From assembly GCA_037576195.1 (NCBI GenBank), contig CM075102.1:45938745-46002744 (forward strand): a stretch of 64,000 nt of DNA, read 5' to 3'. Both the position numbers and the translations under genes were made by a program. Each line of letters begins with the position of its first letter. Within the stretch, counting starts at the first letter, position 1. Source of the stretch: Phytoseiulus persimilis (Eukaryota; Arthropoda; Arachnida; Mesostigmata; Phytoseiidae). This document shows positions 25,749 through 35,036 of this stretch, piece after piece. The notes under the pieces were generated by a model. It worked only from the letters and a program-made list of their open reading frames with translations, was not told the DNA's origin and did not search any database.

Positions 25749-28700
25749 TCCGCGAGGATGACCGACCCGACCCGCAGTCAAATATGTATCAGAGCCAAGC
25801 TTCTTGCTTTATCTCCTACGGTGGACTTCAAGATAGTGTCCGAGCTAGCAACGTTACGCAATATAGCTCGTTGGCTTACCCGTCGTCATAAGCCCCCTCC
25901 TTTCCTTCTCAGCGAAATCCAAAGAGGAAAAAAATATACGTGGTGTGCTCCAAGCTTCCTTGTCGAACGCAAAGCCCGGAACTTATTTCCTCCTCCGACT
26001 GGTTCACGGGGAGCTGGTGCAGACAAGACAATCATTGAGTCTTTGAGGAACTATGTGTCGAGAAAAGTCGGGCCGAATTCCAGAGATTGGGGCCTGCGAA
26101 AAACTCGACCGCGTTTCCTGCTCTCGATGAGAGAAGGAAGGAATAGGTGAACGTCGCTTCCGTGATCCTCATCCCTTCTTTCGTGTTCGCTCCAAAGCCT
26201 TCCGCGGGACCGGGGGAGCAGAAGCGGTGATGGCGAGAGAGGAACGGAGGATCTTATCTCGCGGCGAGAGACAACACCGAATGCAAGAAAGAGACTTAAG
26301 AGGTTTCGTAAAGTCCGACGAAGTCTCCATGAATAGACAACGAGAAAGAGACGAAGACTGGATGGGAAAGCAGGAGAAAATTGGAGAGGCCTGAGAAGGG
26401 GCTAGGAGCACAAGTCATGAGTACGGAACGAGTTTCGGGCTCTGCTCTTCGTGGATGTCAACGACATTGTAATCTTGTCTCATTGCAGACGCACGAACGG
26501 ATGAGCATAGCACCGAATGAGTGAATGGATGAATTTCGCCGCCAGTTCCGGTCGAGCGTCATGATGACGCCTCCGTCCCTTTATTTTTCTCCCCCGAACT
26601 TCCTCTGCTCATTTCCCTTCTCGGGCTTTTCCTTTTCGCGTTTGACGTTGAACTTTCAGCCTAATGATAAAACCAGATTTCGTTGCTGTCCCGTGGCTGA
26701 ATTTGTACATCAGGGACGCCTCGACCCGAGATATATAGCGCCCGACAGAGGAGCGTTCTGTAACGGAGCGCTCCACCGAAGCACACAGAGAGTATCGGGA
26801 GCGATTCAGTTTTGAGTTGGAAGGCGCCAACGACAATTGATCGTCCCGGCTCATCTCGCTCTCTGTGTCATGTCCTCGTTTCCATACCACTGAACAAGTT
26901 GTCCTTTTCCATTATCATCGTGCGCCTGCTTGCTCACTCAGCTAAGTGGCGCTCGAGGAGCACTTGCTGAAGGGGGAAAGGAATGAACCGGAAGCTTTCT
27001 TAAAATTGACGCTTGTCTCCGGCGTTGTTTCCCGTCCGCCTGCTTGCCTGTCTCGAGCACGACGGTCGTCTGAGTTTGCCTCAGTCGTTTTTAGACCGGC
27101 ACCTTTCAGGCTCGGAGACACGTTCATATGCACGCTCCAGCGACATTGTGGTTGCAAAACCTTCTGGCCGCTGCTAAAAAACGAGGTTTCTACAAACGGA
27201 CGACCGCAGTTTGCTTGTGGTTAGGAGCAGCAACAGTTACGACGCACAGACAAGACCGATGGAAGAACGACACTCGGATTGGAGTCAACGTTCATGTGCA
27301 CAGCGAGAGCTCCATTGAGTTCGTCTGAAGGCGTCATTCCAAAGAGTTCGAACACGTTTTTCCCCGTTTGCAACCCAGCAGGTGCTCTTCAGGCCTTGTG
27401 TTTTGACTTTGAGGCTCATCTATCTACCAGCATTTGCGGAATTCGTCGCTATTTGAGTGCACACCTCGTGGGATCGGCAGAGGGAGTGCGCTGGTCAGGG
27501 TGTCCCTCTGTGCACGTTTTCCGGATCCTTCAGACGCCAAAACTAGCGTCGTTCGGCGTCATGGGAGCCCCTGATTCCGAAACATGCAAGGTCTCTCGGC
27601 GAGGGACTGCAACCGTGCTCCAGTGGAGCTGTGTTCGGGTGTCACGGAGCTCCCATGCAGTTGGGATCGTTTCCTCGTGCTAAGTTGTGACCGCTGAGAC
27701 CCTCTTTCCACCCAAACAGCGTTGATCGCAGTGGATTCAGGCCGTGTGCCCGACAGAAGGACCAAACGGCCGACTACCAGTCCTAATCTTAGAGCCGAGA
27801 CCAGATTGCGGCTCAAAGCTGGACGGTCGCCAGTATGCACGCTACGCGATACGTAGAGCCTAATGTGTGCACGTCGCCGCGAGAGCAACAACTACACCGC
27901 AACGCGTGCTTGGGTGCTTCGCTTGAGACTCGAGTATGATGAATTGGAAGTTGCTTCATCGGTATTAGTCCTCCGGGAACTAGTCCGAGGGACTCGCGCA
28001 GCTACTCGAGTCTGATATGAAAGGCTGATTGTCTGTCCGCGAAGGAAAATAATCGTTTACGTAGTGATCTGAACAATTACAGAGATCTTCGAGATATTGG
28101 ACATCGAGTATTCTTGATCAGGGTAGCCTGGCCGCTCGAGGGCCTTGAAATACTTTGGATGTTTTGACATTCCCCTCGATGAGCATCGAATTATCCGAAA
28201 AACAGTATATTCGGCCACAATTTAAGGCATATAATTCCAGGATCCCAGTCCTAAGCCTAGCTCGACTTTCCGGCCCTGACTCTCCCCAACACCTTGTATC
28301 AAGCCCTCGGTAAAGACTGAGGTAGTTCAAATCCCCTAATGAGCAATCGAAAATAAGGGAAACGAATCCTTTTGTACACTTCACGTTACACGGACGTTAC
28401 AGTTACAAAATGTTGCGGAGCGCTGGCGGTTCAGGAGCTCGCTTTGTACTTGCCGGAAGATCTTGTTCTGCGAGGAAGCATGCGATCCAAAGTATTGCGA
28501 AGCACGGCCTCATTTAACCCGGACACGAAACGCACTGATTTTGATTCCAGGATCGCAAGAGGAGGCGTCGCCACGGAATCAGCGACGCATTAGCATTCGA
28601 AGCTCGAATATGCATAGATATTGCTCTGAACCCACGTTCCAATGTGCGGACAGAGGCACTCGGGCCGTCGAGGGGCTGCGAGGGGAGACAGACGAGCGAA

Positions 28701-29165
28701 AGGCTCAGGAAGAAGCCAGCTTGCAAGTTCTGATTCAGCATAAGCCACGCTAAATTCTATTGCTCGAAGGGTCGGCCTACAGCGAGCCTACAGCTATTCC
28801 GAACCACTCGCGAAATTTGAGTCACTCAAGGATCCGGAATAGGTTGCAGGCTTTGCGGTTTCAGTTGCGAGAGCGCGATACCCATCAACTGAATCCTGAT
28901 CTCCTAGAGAACGGAGACACTTCCCTGGGAGCCGTGAATGACGAACTCCGATCGCGCCGAAGAAACTGAATCCTAGAAATTTCTCGTAAGACTTTCATCG
29001 GCGAACTGGAATGCGTTCGTGAACGTTAGATTGAAGATTCACAATTCAACACCGTCCACGAACGAGGGCTGAGACCAGGACAAAGGCTGAATTCAAGCTT
29101 CCGCAGGAGGGAGGAAAAAACTAATTTTCGAGGTTTTTCCTCGCTGGATCGCGATTCCTATTCAG
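25749..29165. other. Region without a firmly supported gene
   Basis: Plus-strand frames at 28372-28593 and 28760-28969 and a minus-strand frame at 28118-28384 read as coding but have no consistent splice sites. The plus-strand ones could be upstream exons of the candidate at 29166-29552. Nothing else stands out. Confidence 0.3.
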
Positions 29166-29552
29166 TTCCTCTCTTTCCTGTACCGCGCTGTCGTTAGAAG
29201 CGTCGAGACGGCGCAGAGTAACGAGGACTTCTTGCTCCCGCGGATGTCGAACGATACATTCATTTGTTACAACGACACCAAATGGGAAGGGTGGGAGTGA
29301 AATTCTGCGAATTTTTCCCTCAGCGATCCTTCCCTGACCTGATTCATTGTCCCGATGTTAACGGTTTTCATTTTTGCCTGCTTTCTCACAGAGTCGTCAG
29401 AGCATGAAGAGGAATCGCGGCCCTCCAGCTCATCGGAAGCTCGCTCTGACCCGCCGGTCTCAAAGTTCATGGCGCCGATCCCGTCACTTGGAATCGTGGT
29501 GGGTGGCTCCTGTGGTCAGAAAGAAATCAAGATGCGGTTTTATGAAGTTTGA
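29166..29552 (+). CDS. Candidate terminal exons of an unknown gene
   Basis: Two acceptors with good signals lie here. The first (GATTCCTATTCAG, with an upstream ACTAAT branch-like site) opens a frame at 29166 running 44 codons to a TGA at 29298. The second (CCTGCTTTCTCACAG, with a TTAAC branch-like site upstream) opens a 53-codon frame at 29392 that ends at 29552. That frame encodes a glutamate- and serine-rich stretch (SSEHEEESRPSSSSEARS) and then a hydrophobic Gly-rich part. The donor joining the two is not clear: available GT sites after 29281 give the wrong phase for the second frame. They may belong to different isoforms. No family is recognised. Confidence 0.3.
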
Positions 29553-30008
29553 GATCGCTCTGGAGAGCTGTGAATCGGCGTTCCGCATATCCCCATCCTT
29601 CCCGCTTTGAACCATCAATGAAATTCGTCAGGAATCATCAATATATTTCTTACATGGTATCTTGATTTATAGGGGAACACAATTTCCTCTGCGGAAGACC
29701 ACAACGTGGTTAGTTAATACAAGGTTCAAATACTAGAGCCGTTCTGCGCGGTGTTCAAAAGTTTCACGATGCTAAATCGTTGCTCCTCCCTCGAAAATAT
29801 AGCTGAGCCCTCATCGCCGACGAGTTTTTTTTCGGCGGTGGGTCGTGTTCGACGTATTTTCCTCGACTGCTCTTCGGTCCGAAGTCTTCTGGATCGTCTC
29901 ACTCCCGTCGGAATTGAGATTTCAGGTGTCGCAGGAGGCAAGATGGGCTGGATCTGGAAACAAGAAGATATTCCCCCATCAATGCGTTCCGGTGGAGCAA
30001 TCAGCCGC
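29553..30008. other. Gap between candidate genes
   Basis: No supported exon. The minus-strand poly(A) signal expected for the next gene was not found here. Confidence 0.4.
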
Positions 30009-30804
30009 CTATGGCGGGCAAGGATGGGGCCTCTCGAAGGTCGACTCCCGTCGGGAGAGGTTGAGGCGACCGGACTTCCCTGAAGATTTCATGGAATCGC
30101 TCCTGGAGAAACTCGCCTCGCTGATCTCGGACGGGTCAACGGGTTCTTCTTTAATGACAACGTCGAGTGTGTCTGAGAAACTCCTGAAACTAACTTCGTC
30201 CTCGGAAACCGGCTGAATAACAACTTCAGGTTCGCACTCCACGAATTCCGATCGGAGTCTTTTGCGGTGGCTCCGAGCCACGAGTTGTACTGTTTCGTTG
30301 GGTTCCGCGAAACATCTTCTCAGCTCCAACTTCGGCTCGTCGTTGACACTCAGAAGTTCTCGAAACACGACTTGCCCGTCCAACGTCGTCATCTTGCACG
30401 GATCCACCTTGAGATCATGATTAATTGATGATTACCACGAGAGAACGACAGGGGCTCCTCAATTTGTCGTCGAAGAAGAGACCACACATGCAATCATGGA
30501 GAGGATCGGAGTAAGGCGAAGAACTCACGTCGATATTCGCAACCCTGACCCGCGCGTTCCGGCTCCGGGCTCGTTCGAGCCTTATGAGCTCCCTCGGCTT
30601 CAAGGCTCGGCCGTTAAGGTTCCAATGGGCGAAGCCGTCGATGGTTCGGAACACATACACGATCTCACATCGGACTCCATCGACGAATCTGTTCCTCGTG
30701 ACACGGTTTTTCTTTGGATCTACGGGGAACCAGCTTTCTTCACCTTTCGGCCGGTACACTCGTACCACTCTAGACAGAGACCAGTCATTTGCATTGTCAG
30801 CCAT
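30009..30804 (-). CDS. Two-exon protein of unknown family with SUMO-type motif
   Basis: The coding sequence starts at an ATG directly after an acceptor (TTTCGTCCTGCAG), so an upstream non-coding exon is likely. Exon one (30529-30804, 92 codons) ends ATCGAC before a consensus GTGAGT donor. A 121-base intron ends CTCAAG, and exon two (30009-30407) stops at TAG. Both junctions are phase 0, giving 224 residues. Codon use is regular across both exons. The N-terminal half is basic and could fold (WFPVDPKKNRVTRNRF, FRTIDGFAHWNLNGRALKP). The C-terminal half is acidic and serine-rich with VIKEEP, a classic psi-K-x-E sumoylation motif, which hints at a nuclear protein. I recognise no domain. The strong competing frame on the opposite strand is taken to be its shadow. 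Confidence 0.6.
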
Positions 30805-31637
30805 CTGCAGGACGAAACGAGGACTTCCAGTTGCCCTGTGCAGCCGCTTCACTGGACACTAGACATCGGCGATGTTACGGGCTCAACTCCTCACACAGAG
30901 TTCTGGAGGATGAATTGTAAAACGGCATTTCGTCGTGGGGTCCCTCTGCGATCTCCGAATCCCGCCCCAACGCAACAGCGCTTTCGCTGCACCAAATGTT
31001 GCTTGACCCTGTCGGCAGCCGACTGTCTGCAATGTTTTCTCGCAGATAACAGCTGTGAAGCTTCGAGCGAAGTTATTTCCAACTGGCCAGCTGTGAACGT
31101 TTGACCTCCCGACTTGGGATGCGTTTCCTCCCTTCGGAGCATCGTGGTGGATGTCGACATGCATGTAGGAGGCGATTTCGTCGAATGCACGTGCAGCCAG
31201 AGGATTCTGTCACGGTTTTCACTATGGAAGGATCTGTCTTGTATGTTCTTACGAAACGGCATCGAAGATCGCGAAAGCTCGGTTTTGTCCGCCTTCACGG
31301 ACACCCGGAAGCTGCGGGGAATGGATTTTCACAGGAGACACGATTTCCGTTTTTTCCTTGACTACTCCCGCACGATGCGGCGTTCTGGAACTGACTTAGG
31401 AGTTGTCTTCTGCTCGTCAAGCTTGGAAACTACTGGCCCGGCAGGGTCAGAACCTGTCCGAGACGTAGTCGAGGAGAGCCCGAACCCGGAGCTTCTTTCG
31501 CATGAATGACCGTCTCCACTGACTCAGCAGAGACGTCGAGACACAACACTCTCGTCGGGTGAGTTTCAATGATTCACTCCAGGAATAGAGTTCCTAGGCG
31601 AGCGATCGTAATGTTATGATGCCTCTACAGAGGCTGC
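30805..31637. other. Upstream region of the 30 kb gene
   Basis: Should contain the 5' non-coding exon of the minus-strand gene at 30009-30804. Open frames occur on both strands (30891-31304 minus, 31114-31509 plus), with no splice evidence favouring either. Confidence 0.3.
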
Positions 31638-31967
31638 TCACAGCGGAGTGGAAGCCAAGTCGCCGCGCCGGCCTTTCGCGAAGCCGCTCAAAGGAGTAAG
31701 AGGATTGTACCATCCTTTGATGGACACTGAATGCGCAATCAATAACTGAAGCTCGAGGACAACCCAAAAGCATTGCATTGATACCGGTACGCAGATGGTG
31801 CGCAGATCGACTCCGGGATCTTTTCCATTGACCTTTTTTTGTGGAACCGGGGAGAAAATTGCGTGATGCAAACCATGCGACAGCTCCAGCACGATGTTGT
31901 GGGTCGCGAACCCACTTAGGACCCGGCGAATACCAGACCCCCGCTCGAAACGGAAGGTGGAATTCAT
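31638..31967 (-). CDS. Candidate open reading frame, 109 codons
   Basis: An ATG-to-TGA frame with regular codon composition. A hydrophobic stretch (MQCFWVVLELQLLIAHSV) could be a membrane span. It lies opposite the presumed intron of the plus-strand candidate whose exon starts at 32020, so at most one of these may be real as drawn. No homologue is recognised. Confidence 0.27.
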   Translation of the reverse strand: MNSTFRFERGSGIRRVLSGFATHNIVLELSHGLHHAIFSPVPQKKVNGKDPGVDLRTICVPVSMQCFWVVLELQLLIAHSVSIKGWYNPLTPLSGFAKGRRGDLASTPL

Positions 31968-32019
31968 CAAACCGGAGTCGTTCTAGCTCCCCATCATTCT
32001 CTCCTTTCCTCTACTGCAG

Positions 32020-32207
32020 GAGAGCTATGTGGGTGGTCAGGTGGTGCTGTGTGTCGAGAACTTCAACCGTTGTCCTGTCAGTTCTACAAGGAGCTCAGAG
32101 GCCCTCCCGTGCAGGCGGACTCCTTCGCGCGCTCGTGCCATCTGACACGTCCCGGCTACGTAGAACCTGAGAAGTGTGATCAATCGACCTCGGAATCACC
32201 TTCATAG
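32020..32207 (+). CDS. Candidate terminal exon of a cysteine-rich protein
   Basis: One of the best acceptors in the window (a pyrimidine run from about 31985 ending CTCTACTGCAG) opens an exon whose phase-1 frame encodes 61 codons with five cysteines (C-x8-C-x7-C-x18-C-x9-C) and ends in TAG. A possible partner exon ends at about 31695 with a GTAAGA donor and matching phase, and also carries a cysteine. The spacing suggests an extracellular disulfide-bonded domain, but I cannot name one. Frames one and two of the same exon are also open for 48 to 50 codons, so the frame choice rests on the phase match and the cysteine content. Confidence 0.38.
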
Positions 32208-32355
32208 AGCCCCAAAAAGAGTTTCGGTAATGCGGGAAGCACCACCAAATCGTTCGTCTAGCCAACGGAACTGATCCCAGGGAAGGTCGAACTCGCCTGC
32301 GGCCGTGTATTGGTGCAGCAGAAGGTAAACTCAAGAGCCTGACCGAGAGCTCAAT

Positions 32356-32724
32356 TTATGATCGTCTGGCGTCTTTGGGCGTCACTGCTCTGGATGCTTG
32401 TGTCCTTGGCTTGATCTCGATAGGCTTGAATTCTTTGTTCAGATCCGGCACTTTCCGTGACGTTTCGGAAACTGCGCCGGGAAACGGAATGAGTACTGGC
32501 TCGTTTGATCCAGCGGCCGGTACGCTGAACCGCGTCTCAGAACCACGGTTTGACTCGCCGGCTATCTCCTCTTTTGATGTCCGCCCATTCCGCCAATGCT
32601 GCTCGAGTAGCGATCTCTGGAACGAGACCGAGAGAAACCAAGCGAAGTCCGAGCGGAGGTCCCGCCGTTCGAGGAATTTCAGTCTTCCAGGAGCCGGAAT
32701 ACCACCAGGGTTGAATTGAGGCAT
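32356..32724 (-). CDS. Candidate small soluble protein, 122 codons
   Basis: ATG in the context GGAGATGCC to a TAA, with regular codon composition and a lysine/proline-rich C-terminus (FKPIEIKPRTQASRAVTPKD). A strong acceptor (ACAATTTGTCTTTAG) lies upstream at about 32805, so the ATG may sit in a longer first coding exon. A second acceptor-like CGTTCCAG lies within the frame. A competing same-strand frame (32537-32812) also reads well. No domain is recognised. Confidence 0.35.
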   Translation of the reverse strand: MPQFNPGGIPAPGRLKFLERRDLRSDFAWFLSVSFQRSLLEQHWRNGRTSKEEIAGESNRGSETRFSVPAAGSNEPVLIPFPGAVSETSRKVPDLNKEFKPIEIKPRTQASRAVTPKDARRS

Positions 32725-34077
32725 CTCCCGTGAATCCGCAATATCCGAAGCGCGATGCGTTCACAGGCGACAGAGTCGTGAAGCCAATGCGAGCCCACAC
32801 ATCTAAAGACAAATTGTCAGAATGGAGATTCCTTTGAGACTGAGGCTCGGATGCTTCGGTCCGCCCGGATCCGCTGCTTCCTCGGTCGTGGGTTCCGTCA
32901 CTTTGGTCCTCCTAACGAAGCCCAGTTTGTTATTAGGACTTTTCTCAAACGCCCCACAACCCCGTTACCGGCGGAGAGAGTGATTCTCATTAGTGGCAAA
33001 CTCCTTGAAAGGCGGCCATCGCTAGCAAGTGTTTTGAAACGGGATCAGCGGCTGAGAACGGAAAAGATCCCAGAGAAGTTCCGCGTCCGAGCAAAGTTCC
33101 CTCCGCGGTCTTTCGTCGGCATCCCGTCGATGTTTTTATGTTGCACAACCTTAGTTGAGGAGCCAGAGTCGACGACAACATCGTGGCTTCGAGCCATTCA
33201 ACTGAACCAGCCGACTCCCACGGCTACGATCCGAGTCGAAGGAACGTCCTCCTTTCTAATTTCAAAAGCTTCGGTCGATCGCGGTTCCCATCGGGAAGGC
33301 GTGGTGTGCTTCGTATCGCCAGAACCTGGTCGTCGGAAGACGCTATTGGCAGGATCAAGATCGCAGAATCAAAAACTCCGCAGAATCCAAACTCTTGCAA
33401 GCTCGGGACGACCAGGGCTCGATTGGGGCTCACGGTGGCCGCGATCCTCCACCACACAGCGCTGGTGCGACTCACGAACCTGGGCTTTCGGACCAATGCT
33501 TATACGTTTACGCGGCTGCGCGGCCGAAAGACGACGACGCTCACGAACGAGATCAAAAAAGTTGTCAGCTTCAACACGGTGGCAGCCTCTCTCGCCTGCA
33601 GATTTCGACTTCAGCAATGAGTTTCCCGGGATCGAGTGCCCCAAGAAACCCGTTTCAATATCATCAGAATTTCTAGAAGTGCTCAAAAATGTAGGGTGCT
33701 AGATTCTGCGTGAAATCATGACGGTCCCGTTGGGGCGCTCGCCCATCGTATTTGGCATCGTTCAACTGAGCTGTCACATATTTCCGACTTTGTTGCTCGA
33801 TCCACAGCTTTCCGCCTTTTCAGCTGACACTTTATTCTCCGACTTGCGCTCAAGGTCGCCGTGCCCGCCGCTCGTTCGACGGAAGGAATGGGGAAATAAA
33901 TGGGAGAGCCGGTGAAGATGAATTGCTCGAAGTCGTTGTCGCTATCGCCCTGAAGGGCCCTCGCTATCGGTGAACGGCAATGTTTGTTCGTCCACGGGGA
34001 ACAGGATGGTTGGCTCACTGTGCAATGGAATCCACGCTCGCCCTAATGGGAAACTGCATCCAGCGGCGGCGGCGGCA
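32725..34077. other. Region without a supported gene
   Basis: A plus-strand frame of about 280 codons spans 32851-33702, long for chance. However, three frames on that strand and one on the other are open over the same bases, codon use is uneven, and no splice site or domain supports it. Confidence 0.3.
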
Positions 34078-34515
34078 TCAGCACCGGCTACAACAACAAG
34101 GGTGTTGATTCCGCTCGAGGGGGAGCGCGGGCCCAACCAAGGAGAGCGGCCCTCTTTCTCGTCTCACATTGCTCTCGCATTGTTTTGTATGGAAATCTCG
34201 CGGAATGGAGACTGACCGGCTGCCCACCCGCTTCCTCGAGCGCCTGTCTGAGCGACCGGGTGAACCATTGACCGGTTCGCTCTTTTCCTTATCTGCTTTG
34301 TCCCTTCGGACCTTTCCTATCGGATCTACGAGAGCAGCAGCTACCGAAGCAAGCGGCCTCGTATTTGGTTCCCCGCACACGCTGCACAAACACGCATAGG
34401 CGAGAAGGGACGTGAGCGATACGAGAGTACACACGGTCACTGTGACAGAACTGCCGACAACCAACGATCGCAAGACACGGTACACACCCTCACTGCCGAA
34501 GACATTGTTGTTCAC
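34078..34515 (-). CDS. Candidate membrane-protein exon
   Basis: An open frame with no ATG at its start, so an internal exon if real. It encodes a hydrophobic span of about 24 residues (around VTVTVCTLVSLTSLLAYACL) followed by a basic, serine-rich tail. The topology would fit a single-pass membrane protein. The splice sites are not convincing. Confidence 0.25.
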   Translation of the reverse strand: MNNNVFGSEGVYRVLRSLVVGSSVTVTVCTLVSLTSLLAYACLCSVCGEPNTRPLASVAAALVDPIGKVRRDKADKEKSEPVNGSPGRSDRRSRKRVGSRSVSIPRDFHTKQCESNVRRERGPLSLVGPALPLERNQHPCCCSRC

Positions 34516-34739
34516 AGGGCAATAGCTCCGACTACGAACAAAGCGAGTGAACTTCGGAAAGCACAGAGCGAAACGTGAATGAAACGTTTGACCTTCGAGG
34601 ACACCAGCTCTAGATACGAGTTCTATCTCGACTCTGACGACATTGTGCCACAGATTGCTTCCATGCGATATGCCCGAGAATCTCTCCCCAGCGTCGACTC
34701 TGATTAATGAAGAACACTACTTCTTTTCCAAATAACAGG

Positions 34740-34745
34740 TTTATT
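34740..34745 (-). promoter_or_regulatory. Poly(A) signal for the RYK-like gene
   Basis: AATAAA on the minus strand about 290 bases past the stop codon at 35037. It is the first canonical hexamer downstream, so the transcript probably ends near 34720. Confidence 0.65.
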
Positions 34746-35036
34746 GGTACTCAAACCCTCGCTTGACGGGCCGATCCTGACCATAAGTGTCATACTTCAG
34801 ATATTTATAGGCACCTCAACTGGTATGAACATCCTTTACAATACGTCCCTCCGATTCTATACATTATGAACAATAGGCCTCTCCCATTTCCTTCTCTTTT
34901 CCCTCTCCCCGATCACATTCCGAATTCTCATGCCCCACGGACATTTCTCCGGCTCGACACCTCTGTCGCTCCTGATTCATTCTCCTTCGGATCGCGCTTT
35001 TGCGGATTGCTTTTGATTCTTGCTCGCCCCCTCGTC

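Noticed and set aside
32851-33702. A 283-codon plus-strand open frame
   Set aside because: Three frames on the same strand and one on the other are open together, and no domain is recognisable.
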